Source: Candidatus Streptomyces philanthi
GTDB lineage: Bacteria > Actinomycetota > Actinomycetes > Streptomycetales > Streptomycetaceae
DNA length: 64,000 bases
Direction of reading: 5' to 3'
Assembly (NCBI GenBank): GCA_018114805.1
Contig: CP073042.1
Coordinates: 868,001-932,000, forward strand
Shown: positions 26,487-35,742 of the stretch, piece after piece
Position numbering within the stretch: the stretch's first letter is position 1
Layout: every line of letters begins with the position of its first letter
Position numbers and translations under genes: made by a program
Notes under the pieces: model-generated
What the model saw: the letters and a program-made list of their open reading frames with translations, nothing else
Database searches by the model: none
Told to the model about the DNA's origin: nothing

Positions 26487-27623
26487 CTACGGGAGCGGGA
26501 CCGAGGGGTCGGCGAGGGCCTCCGGGTCGAGCGGCACGCCGGCGCGGATGAGGGCCTGGATCGGCTCAGTGACGTCCCACACGTTGACGTTCATCCCGGC
26601 CAGCAGCCGCCCCCGGGCGTCCAACCAGAAGCCGATGAAATCGCGCTTGCCCACGTCGTACTGGTCGGAGAAGAAGTACGGCACCCGGTCGTACGTCACG
26701 TCCTGGCCGAGCATGGCGCGGGCGGCGAGCTGGGGCAGTGGGAAGGCGGCGGCGTCGCCGGCGGCGAAGACGTCCGGGTCGCTGGTGCGCAGGCCGGCGT
26801 CGACGGCGATGCCGCCACGGGCCGGGCCGGTGCGGGGGGCGATCTCCAGCCCCGGGGCCTCCGCGAGCGCGGTGCGGGGCGCGGCGCCGATCGCGGCGTG
26901 CGCGGCGTGCGCGGGGTGCTCCTCGCCGTCGTCGGTTCGCGCGGCCAGCACCATGCCGTCCTGGCCGGTGATCTCGGTGAGCCGGGCGCCGAAGTGGAAG
27001 CGGACGCCGTGGCTGCCGTGCAAGTCGGTGAAGAGCGCGCCGAGTTCGGGCCCGACGACGGTGTGCAGCGGCCCCTGCTCGGGCTCCACGATGGTCACCT
27101 CGGCGCCGTAGCCACGGGCGGCGGCGACTTCGAGGCCGATCCAGCCGGCGCCGGCGATGACCAGGTGCCCGTTGCCGCGCCCGAGCGAGGCCAGCACGCC
27201 GCGCAGCCGTTCGGCGTGGGCGAGGCGGCGCAGGTGGTGCACGGCGACCAGGTGGGTGCCGGGGACCTCCAGGCGGCGCGGCTCGGCGCCGGTTGCCAGC
27301 AGCAGCCGGTCGTAGTGGATGCGGGTGCCGTCGCCCAGGCGTACGGACTTGGCCTCCTGGTCGAGGTGCACGGCGGGCTGGCCGAGGTGGAGTTCGATGT
27401 GGGCCTGCACGTACCAGCCCGGCCCGTGGACGAAGACGCTGTCGCGCTCCTGGCTGCCGCTGAGGAACCCCTTGGACAGTGGCGGGCGTTCGTAGGGGTG
27501 GTCGCGTTCGTCACAGATGAGGATCACCCGGCCGGCGAAGCCCTCGGCCCGGAGCGTCTCGGCGGCCTTCGCCCCCGCAAGCCCTCCTCCGACGATGACG
27601 AACGTTCGATGTGCGTCGACCAC
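26487..27623 (-). CDS. NAD(P)/FAD-dependent oxidoreductase (ferredoxin-reductase type), internally shortened
   Basis: 378 residues from GTG 27623 with GAGGAGG six bases upstream. Two Rossmann motifs are present: FVIVGGGLAGAKAAETLR (FAD) and LVIAGAGWIGLEVAAA (NAD(P)H). LLLATGAEPR and the second FAD contact DVFAAGDAAAFP are present. The family normally continues with a RVEHWANAL-type segment, and between FFSDQYDxG and (K)RDFIGFWL it has about 20 more residues. Both are missing here, each removed in frame, leaving the protein about 40 residues short. It is possibly impaired. It would pass electrons from NAD(P)H to a ferredoxin. Confidence 0.82.
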   Translation of the reverse strand: MVDAHRTFVIVGGGLAGAKAAETLRAEGFAGRVILICDERDHPYERPPLSKGFLSGSQERDSVFVHGPGWYVQAHIELHLGQPAVHLDQEAKSVRLGDGTRIHYDRLLLATGAEPRRLEVPGTHLVAVHHLRRLAHAERLRGVLASLGRGNGHLVIAGAGWIGLEVAAARGYGAEVTIVEPEQGPLHTVVGPELGALFTDLHGSHGVRFHFGARLTEITGQDGMVLAARTDDGEEHPAHAAHAAIGAAPRTALAEAPGLEIAPRTGPARGGIAVDAGLRTSDPDVFAAGDAAAFPLPQLAARAMLGQDVTYDRVPYFFSDQYDVGKRDFIGFWLDARGRLLAGMNVNVWDVTEPIQALIRAGVPLDPEALADPSVPLP

Positions 27624-27816
27624 TTGTCGCCTCCTCGCTCGCGCGCGGTACGCCTGCGTCCAGGGTGCCCTGGTTCGCCTGTGCGGGTGTATGCCCGTGC
27701 GTACACCGCGCATGAACGTCTGGTGTACACCCCCGGCCGTCCCACCACAGGGAGGAGGGTCCCGCACCGAGCGGCCCGCGGGAAGGGGCACTACGCCGGA
27801 CGGGCCAGCCGGACGC

Positions 27817-27854
27817 CCGGCCGGCACCGCCCGCTGAGGGCGGTGCCGGCCGGG
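27817..27854. terminator. Hairpin between oxidoreductase promoter and dgt
   Basis: GGCCGGCACCGCCC, loop GCTGA, GGGCGGTGCCGGCC. It is just past the 3' end of dgt (27870) and ends leftward transcription of that gene. Confidence 0.75.
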
Positions 27855-27869
27855 CCGCGCGGGGGCGGC

Positions 27870-29264
27870 TCAGCGGGGCGTGGCCAGGCGGGCGCGCAGC
27901 GAACGGGCGGAGGCGTCGGTGAGCGAGGCGATCTGGTCCACGATGACGCGCAGCCCGGCCGCGTCGTCGTTGGCGGTGGCGAACAGCGCGCGGAACTGCG
28001 GGTCGAGCCCGTACGGGGCCCGCGCGATCAGCGCTTCGGCCAGTTCGGCGATGACCACGCGCTGGTCCGCGCGCAGCCGCTCCTGATCGGGGCGCTGCAT
28101 CACGTACCGGTCGGCCACCGCCTTCAGGACGGCGCACTCCAGGCGTACGGGTCCGGGCACGACGAGGGTGGCCGCGTACCGGGTGAGCCGGCCCGTCCCG
28201 TACGCGGCGCGGGTGGCCTCCTCGGCGGCCTGGCAGAAGCGGCCGATGAGTTGGCTGGTGGCGTCCTTGAGGCGGGTCTGCGCGAGGGCGGAGCCGTCGT
28301 AGCCGTGCGGCCACCACTCCTGGTCGAGCAGCCGGTCGAGGGCCTCGGCCAGCTCAGCCGGGTCGGCCCCGGGGGCGTAGCGGCTGGCGGCGACGGCGAA
28401 GACCTCGCGCCGCTCGGGCTCGGCGAGCAGCAACGCCGGGTCCAGGTGTCCGGCGTGCAGGCCGTCCTCGACGTCGTGCACGGAGTACGCGACGTCGTCG
28501 GACCAGTCCATGACCTGGGCCTCGAAGCAGGTGGCGGTCGGCGGGGCGCCCCGTCGCAGCCAGTGGAAGACCGGCAGGTCGTCCGCGTAGACGCCGCACT
28601 TGGGCGAGGTGGGGTCGGTGGGGTGGCCGCCGCGTGGCCAGGGGTACTTGGTGGCGGCGTCCAGGGGGGCGCGGGTGAGGTTGAGGCCGACGCTGGTCGG
28701 CTCGCCCGTCTCGGGGTCGGCGCGGAAGCGCTTGGGCTCGATGCGGGTGAGCAGGCGCAGCGACTGGGCGTTGCCCTCGAAGCCGCCGCACGGCTGGGCG
28801 ACCTCGTTGAGCGCGCGTTCGCCGTTGTGTCCGAACGGGGGGTGGCCGAGGTCGTGCGCCAGGCAGGCGACCTCGACCAGGTCGGGGTCGCAGCCGAGCG
28901 CGGCGCCGAGTTCCCGGCCCACCTGGGCGCACTCCAGGGAGTGCGTGAGCCGGGTGCGGGGGCTGGCGTCCCACGCCTGGCCGCTCACGCCGGGCGTGAC
29001 CACCTGGGTCTTGCCGGCGAGCCGGCGCAGCGCGGCGGAGTGCAGCAGCCGGGCCCGGTCACGCTGGAAGGCGGTGCGGCCGGGGCGCTTGTCGGGCTCG
29101 GGCTCCCAGCGTTCCAGGTCAGCGTCCGCGTAGCCGGGCACGACCGGTTCCGCCGCCCGGCCGGGCTGGTCCGGGGCGATGTGGTCCTGGGTGGGCTGGC
29201 CCGCCGGGGCTATCCGTCCGGACTGACCGGATCGCCCGGTGGAAGGCGGTGGTGTGCCGTTCAT
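27870..29264 (-). CDS. dgt: dGTP triphosphohydrolase-like HD protein
   Basis: 464 residues from ATG 29264 ([17 protein letters not shown]). It hydrolyses dGTP or other dNTPs to nucleoside and triphosphate, controlling the nucleotide pool. Key parts: [41 protein letters not shown], the metal-binding [16 protein letters not shown], and [17 protein letters not shown]. Frame clean and length normal. Upstream frame to 29402 is low-complexity Pro/Arg and not used. It lies in a leftward series with dnaG and hrdA. Confidence 0.92.
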   Translation of the reverse strand: MNGTPPPSTGRSGQSGRIAPAGQPTQDHIAPDQPGRAAEPVVPGYADADLERWEPEPDKRPGRTAFQRDRARLLHSAALRRLAGKTQVVTPGVSGQAWDASPRTRLTHSLECAQVGRELGAALGCDPDLVEVACLAHDLGHPPFGHNGERALNEVAQPCGGFEGNAQSLRLLTRIEPKRFRADPETGEPTSVGLNLTRAPLDAATKYPWPRGGHPTDPTSPKCGVYADDLPVFHWLRRGAPPTATCFEAQVMDWSDDVAYSVHDVEDGLHAGHLDPALLLAEPERREVFAVAASRYAPGADPAELAEALDRLLDQEWWPHGYDGSALAQTRLKDATSQLIGRFCQAAEEATRAAYGTGRLTRYAATLVVPGPVRLECAVLKAVADRYVMQRPDQERLRADQRVVIAELAEALIARAPYGLDPQFRALFATANDDAAGLRVIVDQIASLTDASARSLRARLATPR

Positions 29265-29382
29265 ACCCCGACGGTAGCCGCCGGGGGGCGGGCGGTCCCG
29301 ACCGGGCGCGCCCCGGGGCGCCGGGCCCCGGGGCGCGGCGCCCCGGGGCGGGTGGCGGGCGGGGGCGCGCCGGGGGCGCCGG

Positions 29383-29838
29383 TCAGTGGTGCCACGCCTC
29401 ACCCCCCATGTTGTGGATCATCCGCTGGAGCACCTTCATGGTGGTCAGGAACTCCGCGTCGGTGATGCCCTCGTGCACGGTCTCCCGGCTGGCCCGCTGG
29501 ATCTCGGCGGCCTGCGCGTACAGCGCCTCGCCCGCCTCCGTGAAGTGCAGCCGCCCCTCCTCGTCGGGCGCGAGCAGGCCCAGTTCCAGGGTCGCGTCGA
29601 TCTCGGGTTCCAGGTCGGCGCCCACGTCCAGGTACCCCTTGAGCACGGCCGTGATCTCCTCGCGGGTGCGCCCGTCCGGGTGCTCGGCCACCTGGTGCAG
29701 CGTCCACCACTGCGGCTGGGTGAGCCCGACCCCCGACAGGCCCGCCCTGATGTACGTGACGACCGCCTGGCTCGTGGCCCAACTCCATTAGCCGATCGGC
29801 TGCTTGACCAACTCTTCGTCGCTGTGTGAGAACTCCAT
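29383..29838 (-). pseudogene. MarR-family regulator with in-frame TAA at codon 17
   Basis: ATG 29838 reads MEFSHSDEELVKQPIG, then TAA (29788–29790), then in the same frame [134 protein letters not shown]. The wHTH (QPQWWTLHQV…LxxLxxxGLL) is that of the MarR family. PIGYWSW is expected, so TAC or TAT became TAA. A GTG at 29691 could restart, but would lack helix 1. An AT-rich stretch at 29850–29875 upstream is a likely promoter/operator. Confidence 0.75.
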
Positions 29839-29886
29839 GACGACGACGTTAGGAGTTAAACCATTATTGAGGTCATCCGACGCGCC

Positions 29887-30951
29887 TCAGAACTCGTGCG
29901 CGTCCACCTCGGCCAGGTATCCGGCCCGGGTCCGCTCGTCGAGGAAGGCGGCGAGGAAGGAGTTGCGCGCGAGCGTGCGCAGTGCCGCGGCGTCCAGGCC
30001 GAGCGCGTCCCGGACGGCGGTGTAGTTGTCACCGACGTAGCCGCCGAAGTACGCCGGGTCGTCGGAGTTGACGCACACCCGCAGGCCGGCCGCGAGCATG
30101 GCGGGCAGCGGGTGGTCGGCCAGGTTCTCGTACACCCGCAGTCGCACGTTGGACAGCGGGCACACGGTCAGCGGCACCTGGTCCGCGACCAGCCGGGCCA
30201 CCAGCGCCTCGTCCTCGAGGCAGCGCACGCCGTGGTCGATCCGGTCCACGCCGAGGATGTCGAGCGCCTCCCAGACGTAGCCGGGCGGGCCCTCCTCACC
30301 CGCGTGCGCCACGCACTTCAGCCCGGCGGCGCGGGCCCGCTCGAAGACCTCGCGGAACTTCGACGGCGGGTTGCCCACCTCGGCCGAGTCGAGCCCGACC
30401 GCGGTGATCCGGTGCAGCCAGGGGCGGGCCGCCTCGAAGGTGGCCAGGGCTGACTCGGCGCTCTCGTCGCGCAGGGAGCACATGATGAGGCGGGTGGTGA
30501 TGCCGTACGTCCCGGGCGCCTGGTCCAGCGCGCGGGCGAGGCCGTCGACGACCGTGCCGATGGGCATCCCGCGCGCGACGTGGGCCTGCGGGTCGAAGAA
30601 GATCTCGGCGTGCCACACCCCCTGCGCCCGGGCCCGCGCGAGGTAGGCGTGCGCCAGCTCGGCGAAATCCTCCTCGGTGCGCAGGACGTCCATCAGGGCG
30701 TAGTAGAGGTTGAGGAAGGACTGGAGGTCGGTGAAGGAGTACGCGGCGCGCAGCTCGTCCTCGGAGGCGTACGGCAGCGTGACGCCATTGCGCCGGGCCA
30801 GCGCGAAGGCCAGCTCCGGCTCCAACGTGCCCTCGATGTGGAGGTGGAGCTCCGCGGTGGGGAGGGCAGACGGGCTGGGGGCGGACCCGGTGGCCAGGAC
30901 GGCCGGGGCGGGGTCGGCGGGCCTGGCGGTGGGGTCGGACGGGTCGGGCAT
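29887..30951 (-). CDS. add: Adenosine deaminase
   Basis: 354 residues from ATG 30951. It deaminates adenosine (or adenine) to inosine in purine salvage. Zinc ligands and catalytic residues are visible: AELHLHIEGTL (His-x-His), CVAHAGEEGPP (His, catalytic Glu region), DRIDHGVRCLED, and CVNSDDPAYFGG (Asp pair). Around 230: LTVCPLSNVRLRVYENLADHPLP. An Ala/Pro-rich N-terminal extension of about 30 residues precedes the barrel. Frame clean. HIEGTLE-type enzymes include adenine deaminases, so the base/nucleoside preference is not certain. Confidence 0.9.
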   Translation of the reverse strand: MPDPSDPTARPADPAPAVLATGSAPSPSALPTAELHLHIEGTLEPELAFALARRNGVTLPYASEDELRAAYSFTDLQSFLNLYYALMDVLRTEEDFAELAHAYLARARAQGVWHAEIFFDPQAHVARGMPIGTVVDGLARALDQAPGTYGITTRLIMCSLRDESAESALATFEAARPWLHRITAVGLDSAEVGNPPSKFREVFERARAAGLKCVAHAGEEGPPGYVWEALDILGVDRIDHGVRCLEDEALVARLVADQVPLTVCPLSNVRLRVYENLADHPLPAMLAAGLRVCVNSDDPAYFGGYVGDNYTAVRDALGLDAAALRTLARNSFLAAFLDERTRAGYLAEVDAHEF

Positions 30952-31196
30952 GGCACCTGGTCTCGCTCTGAGCTGCGGAAAGAAGCTCCCAGCGTAACGT
31001 CGCGAAGGCGCCGACCAGCGCCGGGCCCGCGCCCCGCGCGCCCGGGCCGCGGGGGGCGCTCCCGGCGAGGTGGGCCCAGGCCCGCACCGGGCCGCCGGCG
31101 GCGCCGCACGACGCGCTCGTGCCGGCCGTCGGGGCGCCCCGGCCGTACTCCCCCGGCGCGTCCGGCGTGCGGAGCAGGCACGCCGCGGCGGTGGCG

Positions 31197-31574
31197 CTAC
31201 TCGGGGCGGGTCTCGTCGACCACCCAGGCCAGGTAGGTCGGGTCGCCGTGGGTGACCGGGGTCGCGATGATCTCCGGCGTCTCGTAGTCGTGCTCGGCCC
31301 GCAGGTGCTCGGCCAGCGCCTCGAAGCGCGCGACCGTCGTCTTGAAGAGCACCTGCCACTCACGCTCGGTGACCACCTCGCCCCGCCACCGGTAGACGGA
31401 GGTGACCGGCCCACTGATCTGCGCGCAGGCCGCCACCCTGGCCGCCACCGCGCCACGCGCCAGGGCGTCGGCCTTCTCGCCGGCGTCGGTGGTGGTCAGG
31501 ACGGTGAGGAAGGCGGCGGATTCGGGTCCGGCGACGGCGGGCGTGGCAGCGGGATCGGAGGGGTTGTGGGCCAC
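31197..31574 (-). CDS. cutA: CutA1 divalent-cation tolerance protein
   Basis: 125 residues from GTG 31574 (AAGGAG seven bases upstream). CutA family, a trimeric ferredoxin-like fold linked to copper tolerance: FLTVLTTTDAGEKADALARGAVAARVAACAQISGPVTSVYRWRGEVVTEREWQVLFKTTVARFEALAEHLRAEHDYETPEIIATPV. All signature parts are present (ACAQ, SVYRWxGxV, E.EWxxxxKT, HxYxxPEI). The N-terminal ~20 residues are extra. Confidence 0.92.
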   Translation of the reverse strand: MAHNPSDPAATPAVAGPESAAFLTVLTTTDAGEKADALARGAVAARVAACAQISGPVTSVYRWRGEVVTEREWQVLFKTTVARFEALAEHLRAEHDYETPEIIATPVTHGDPTYLAWVVDETRPE

Positions 31575-31768
31575 GGTAAGGCTCCTTCGGCTCGGGCTGA
31601 CGGTCCGGCTACCCGCCGCCCCCGGCCGCACTCCCGGGAAGTGGCGGAGGGGAACGTGGCATGCGGATGTACACGCGGGGTACCACGGTAGCCGCGCGGG
31701 CCATCCGGGCTCGCAGTACGGTGAAATACCACCAAAGCGGCACGCGGAGCACAGCGAAAGGACGGTCC

Positions 31769-32112
31769 ATGGACGACCTCACCCACTGGCCCGTGACCAT
31801 CTCGACCGGGCACGGATGGAGGCGCACGGGCGCAGCGCGCACCTGTTCCTGCACGACGGGCCACTGCGGCAGAGCCTGATCGCGCTGGTCACCGGCACGG
31901 AGTTGGACGAGCACAACGCCCCGCCCGCGGCGAGCCTCCAGGTGTTGCACGGCCACGTGCAGCTGACGGGCAGCGAGAGCGGCGACCGCGACCTGATCGC
32001 CGGCCAGTTGCAGGCCATCCCGCACGAGCGGAACTCGCTGCTCGCCGTGGAGGACTCGGTGGTCCTGCTGACGGCGGTGACCGCGACCCCCGACTGCGCC
32101 CTCGAACCCTGA
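31769..32112 (+). pseudogene. Cupin-like small protein, frame changed once
   Basis: ATG 31769 with AAAGGA upstream reads MDDLTH; after about 31785 the coherent sense is in the next frame: LARDHLDRARMEAHGRSAHLFLHDGPLRQSLIALVTGTELDEHNAPPAASLQVLHGHVQLTGSESGDRDLIAGQLQAIPHERNSLLAVEDSVVLLTAVTATPDCALEP. This is a single cupin beta-barrel (HNAPPAASLQVLxGxVxL, IPxxxHSLLAxEDSVVLLT). One missing base near CACTGG explains it. About 115 residues. Function unknown; such cupins are common single genes in Streptomyces. Confidence 0.75.
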
Positions 32113-32190
32113 CCGGCGCGTGGTTGTCAGACCCCCGTGGTGAGCTGGAGTCCTACCGAAGCACGGACGGCTCGAACGGGGAGGGCCCTC

Positions 32191-32571
32191 ATGGGCACGT
32201 GGGGCAGTGGGAACTTCGAGAACGACACGTCGGCCGAGCACCTGTCGGAGTTCATCGACCGGATCCTCGCCGGGGTGGCCGACGCGATGGCCGGCGACCC
32301 CGTGGAGCTGGAGCCGGACGAGTACCGGGGCAACGCGGTGCCGTGCGACCTGGAGCTGCTGTACGTCCTCACGCGGGCCGGTTACGGGGCCGAGCGCCTG
32401 CCACGGCCCGAAGTGATCGAGGGGTGGAAGGACCACTTCACGGCTGTCTGGGAGCGGACCATCGACGGGCTGGAGCCGTCGGAGGAGTTCAAGGACGAGC
32501 GGCGAGCGGCGCTCGTGCGCACCTTTGACCAGTTGGCCGAGGTCGCCGAGGAGGCCGCGGCGCGAGGCTGA
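32191..32571 (+). CDS. DUF4259 protein
   Basis: 126 residues from ATG 32191 after a GAGGG site: MGTWGSGNFENDTSAEHLSEFIDRILAGVADAMA…DLELLYVLTRAGYGAERLPRPEVIEGWKDHFTAVWERTIDGLEPSEEFKDERRAALVRTFDQL. MGTWGxGxFENDxAxD is the DUF4259 signature. All-helical and cytoplasmic; function unknown. Frame clean. Confidence 0.85.
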   Translation: MGTWGSGNFENDTSAEHLSEFIDRILAGVADAMAGDPVELEPDEYRGNAVPCDLELLYVLTRAGYGAERLPRPEVIEGWKDHFTAVWERTIDGLEPSEEFKDERRAALVRTFDQLAEVAEEAAARG

Positions 32572-32652
32572 GCAGGACGGCAGGGGCCTGCCACGGCGGC
32601 GCCCGACGCGTGAGCGCGAACGTGACCGAGGCCGCAGGCGTGAGCGCGCATC

Positions 32653-32688
32653 TGATCACGGGCGTGGGTGTGATCACGGGCGTGGGTG
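32653..32688. repeat. Two 18-bp tandem repeats
   Basis: TGATCACGGGCGTGGGTG twice in a row, between the DUF4259 gene and the 3' end of the HATPase gene. Each contains the palindrome TGATCA. Confidence 0.8.
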
Positions 32689-32701
32689 TGGCGGCTGGGG
32701 A

Positions 32702-33133
32702 CTAGCGTGGCAGGCGGACAGTGCTGGTCTTGCCGAGCGCGTCCGCGTCGGCCACCACGCGCAGTTCGCCGCCGGCCTCCTCGGCCAGGGCGGCGACGAT
32801 GGCCAGGCCACGGCCGCCACCGCCGTCGGCGTGGGCCTTCGAGCGCGGCGCGGGGATGGCGGGGTGCAGGTCGTGCACGGCGATGATCAGCACCTCGGGC
32901 GTGAGGGTGAGGACGACGTCGGCCAGCGGCGAGGTGATCGCGGCGTGCCGGACGCTGTTGGTGACCAGTTCGCTGAGGGCGAGCAGCGCGGCGTCGGCCA
33001 GCGCCTCGTCCGCCTCGGTCAGCCAGCCGGCCAGCAGCTTCCGCGCCTCGCGCCGCGCGTGCGGTACGGAGGCGGGGACGGTCGGCAGGGTGAGGCGCTG
33101 CTGCGCGAGGCTGGGCGTTGTCGTGGCGGTCAT
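32702..33133 (-). CDS. ATP-binding anti-sigma-like (HATPase_c) protein
   Basis: 143 residues. RsbW/SpoIIAB-type GHKL ATPase fold: ARREARKLLAGWLTEADEALADAALLALSELVTNSVRHA (N box, SELVTNSVRH), VLIIAVHDLHPAIP (G1-like), ADGGGGRGLAIVAALAEEAGG (G2, GRGLxIV), GKTSTVRL. Streptomyces has many such single-domain proteins; some inhibit sigma factors, most are uncharacterised. Frame clean; divergent from the TrmB/LuxR-like gene. Confidence 0.85.
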   Translation of the reverse strand: MTATTTPSLAQQRLTLPTVPASVPHARREARKLLAGWLTEADEALADAALLALSELVTNSVRHAAITSPLADVVLTLTPEVLIIAVHDLHPAIPAPRSKAHADGGGGRGLAIVAALAEEAGGELRVVADADALGKTSTVRLPR

Positions 33134-33452
33134 GGCGCCGGGCTCACATCCTTCACGTCGTCCACATCGGCATCACGTTCCTCACGCGTCCTTCCCTCGT
33201 ACGGTCGGCGTCCGCCAGGTGTCTGGCGGGCCTCCCGTGGGCGTCGGATCGGACGTCATCGGGTGGTGCGAGCGGCTCCGCGTCATCGGTCCAGACCAGT
33301 GGCCAAATGGTTGGCTCAGACTTCGTTGGCCAGGATGAATCGGGCAGGTGGAATCTGGTGCACCGTAGCGTGGATACCCATCGGCCGGAATGCCGAAAGG
33401 TGGCCGATGGCCACAACTAGCCGCCCGCGCTCGCCCTTCCTATGCTGGGCCG
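33134..33452. other. Divergent intergenic region
   Basis: No supported gene in 319 bases. It should hold the promoters of the HATPase gene (leftward) and the TrmB/LuxR-like gene (rightward). GGCCGATGGC-type repeats near 33380–33410 are the only pattern I see. Confidence 0.4.
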
Positions 33453-34421
33453 ATGCCGGATGCGCTGCTGGAACCCGTGGGTCTCGGCGCCACCGAGAGC
33501 GCCCTGTATCTGCATGTGCTGTCCACTCCCCGCTGCACTACCACCCAACTCGCCGAGGCCGTCGGGGCGACCCCGGCCCAGGTCCGCCCCGCCCTGCGAC
33601 GGCTGGTGGAGTCGGGCCTGATCGCCAGGATCGGGGGCCGGCCCGCCCGCTACACCGCCGCCCCGCCCGGCGCGGCCTTCGACGCCCTCGCCGAGCGGCG
33701 CCACCAGGAGCTCGAGGAGCTGCGCGGGCACCTGCGGGAGCTGGCCGTGCGCTACCAGGGGGCGACCGCGAACAGCCCCGGGGACCTGATCGAGCTGGTC
33801 GAGGGCCCGCTCGCGATGCGGGACCGGGTCGAACAGCTCCAGCTCGGCGCGGAGCGGGAGATGCTGGTGGTCGACTGCCCGCCGTACTTCAGCGCGACGG
33901 CCAACGACAACCCCATCGAGGAGCAGTTGCTGCGGCGCGGCGTCGCGTGCCGGGTCATCTACGACGCGGCGGCGCTGGAGATGCCGGGCCGGATGGAGTT
34001 CGTCTGATCCTGGGTGGCCAAGGGCGAGCAGGCGCGGAGCCTGCCGGTGGCGCGGCTCAAGATGCTGATCGCGGACCGCTCCAGCGCCGTGATCCGACTG
34101 GTCCTGGAGGCGAGCGAGTCATCGGCCGCGATCGTGGTGCGCCCGTCGCCGCTGCTGACAGCCATCGTCACGTGCTTCGACCTGATGTGGGAGCGGGCCG
34201 CGTCGATCGGCGTCAGCGCCGCGGCCGACAGCCCGCTGGACGAACGGGACCGCGAACTGCTGAGCATGCTGGCCAGCGGCATGAAGGACGCGTCGATCAT
34301 GCGCACGCTGGGCATCACGCAGCGCACCATGACCCGCCGCGTCGCCCAGCTCATGGCCCTCATGGGCGCCCAGACCCGCTTCCAGGCAGGTCTCCAGGCG
34401 GCCCGGCGCGGCTGGCTGTAG
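33453..34421 (+). pseudogene. TrmB/LuxR-like regulator with in-frame TGA
   Basis: ATG 33453 reads MPDALLEPVGLGATESALYLHVLSTPRCTTTQLAEAVGATPAQVRPALRRLVESGLIARIGGRPARYTAAPPGAAFDALAERR (TrmB-like wHTH), then a sensor-like region to MEFV, TGA (34005–34007), then in the same frame SWVAKGEQARSLPVARLKMLIADRSSAVIRLVLEASESSAAIVVRPSPLLTAIVTCFDLMWERAASIG…LDERDRELLSMLASGMKDASIMRTLGITQRTMTRRVAQLMALMGAQTRFQAGLQAARRGWL (LuxR-type DNA-binding end). The stop separates the two DNA-binding domains. About 322 residues if read through. Such regulators often sit near secondary-metabolism genes. Confidence 0.78.
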
Positions 34422-34586
34422 CCCACGCACAGCCACCCGCTCACGGCCCACCCGCGCCCCCGCGCGGGTCGGGGGCGCCGCGTCGGCCGCGCGGTGCGGA
34501 GGAACGCGGGGAGCCAGGGGCGCGGGGCGGGTACGGGCCCTGGCGACGGCGCGAGCCACGGTGCCGGTAGTGCGGGTACCGCGGGG

Positions 34587-35612
34587 TCACACGGGCGAGG
34601 CCGGCGACGTCCGGGGCGGGGAAGCGGCCTCGGGCGGGGCCGCCAGGGTGGCACGCGGTGGCGGCACGGGCTGGGCGCGCTGGGCGCGGGCCCGGTGGGC
34701 GCTCGGGCTCACGCCGCGTACCCGCTTGAACGCCACGCTGAGCGCGAAGGCATTGGCGTACCCGACGCGGCGCGCCGCGCGCTCCACCGTCATGTCCGGC
34801 TCGCGCAGCAGGTCCGCGGCGAGCGCCATGCGCCAGCCGGTCAGGTACGTCATCGGCGGCTCGCCGACGAGCCCGGTGAAGCGACGGGCGAGGGCGGCGC
34901 GCGAGAAGCCGGTCTTGGCGGCGAGTTCGACGACGGTCCACGGGTGCGCCGGGTTGTCGTGCAGCAGGTGCAGCGCCCGCCCCACCACCGGATCGCCGTG
35001 CGCCCGGTATCAGGCCGGGGCCTCGGCCTCCGGGCGGGCGAACCAGGCCCGCAGCGTCGAGATGAGCAACAGGTCGAGCATCCGGTCCAGGACGACCTGT
35101 TGGCCCGGCTCGTCGCGCGCGACCTCCTCCGCGACGAACGGCATCAGCGGGCAGTCCCAGCACTCCTGAGTGAGGACGAGCAGCGGGGGCAGCGCGGCGA
35201 GCAGCCGCTCGCCCACGTCGCTGGGGAGTTGGTAGGCGCCACTGAGCAACAGCCCTTCCCCCGCCCGGCTGTTCCCGTACGTCCACACCCCCAGCGTCAG
35301 CGCCTGGCTGACGTCCTCGCCGGTCGGCGTGGTGCAGTGGTCGTCGTTGTGGATCAGCACCTGGGGCGGGACGCCGGCGCGGTCCGAGACCGTGTACGGC
35401 TGCGGCCCGCGCACGATCGCGATGTCGCCGGCCCGCAGCGCCACCGGGGCCGCGCCGCCGGGCGTGGTCCAGGCGTCGCCGCGCACCATGGTGACCAGCG
35501 CGAGGGGCGCACCGTGCAGAAACCGCAACGACCAGGGCGGGGCCAGAATGGACTGGTGGAAGAGAGCCCCGCGGGCCCGTGCCTCGTTCAGGAGATCAGC
35601 GAGCGCGTCCAT
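34587..35612 (-). pseudogene. AraC-family regulator with in-frame TGA
   Basis: ATG 35612 (MDALADLLNEARARGALFHQSILAPPWSLRFLHGAPLALVTMVRGDAWTTPGGAAPVALRAGDIAIVRGPQPYTVSD…) is an AraC cupin domain (AraC_binding_2/Cupin_6 type). After EAPA comes TGA (35010–35012), then in the same frame YRAHGDPVVGRALHLLHDNPAHPWTVVELAAKTGFSRAALARRFTGLVGEPPMTYLTGWRMALAADLLREPDMTVERAARRVGYANAFALSVAFKRVRGVSPSAHR, the two HTH motifs. A tryptophan is expected at the stop (TGG to TGA). Divergent from the NmrA gene, its likely target. Confidence 0.82.
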
Positions 35613-35742
35613 GGCGTCAACGTAAACGGACGTCTGTGCGCGGTGCGGACGGATTTCCGCGCGCGCGGGGTGGACAAACGGACATGCCGGCGAGCCTTTC
35701 GACCATGGCCGCCCCTTACCGCGCGCCGGTTGACTGGGCAGC

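Noticed and set aside
25905..29465. 1186-codon forward open frame
   Set aside because: Antisense to GNAT, oxidoreductase and dgt, all with strong motifs; produced by GC-rich third positions.
32653..32688. CRISPR-like repeat
   Set aside because: Only two units directly abutting, with no spacer.
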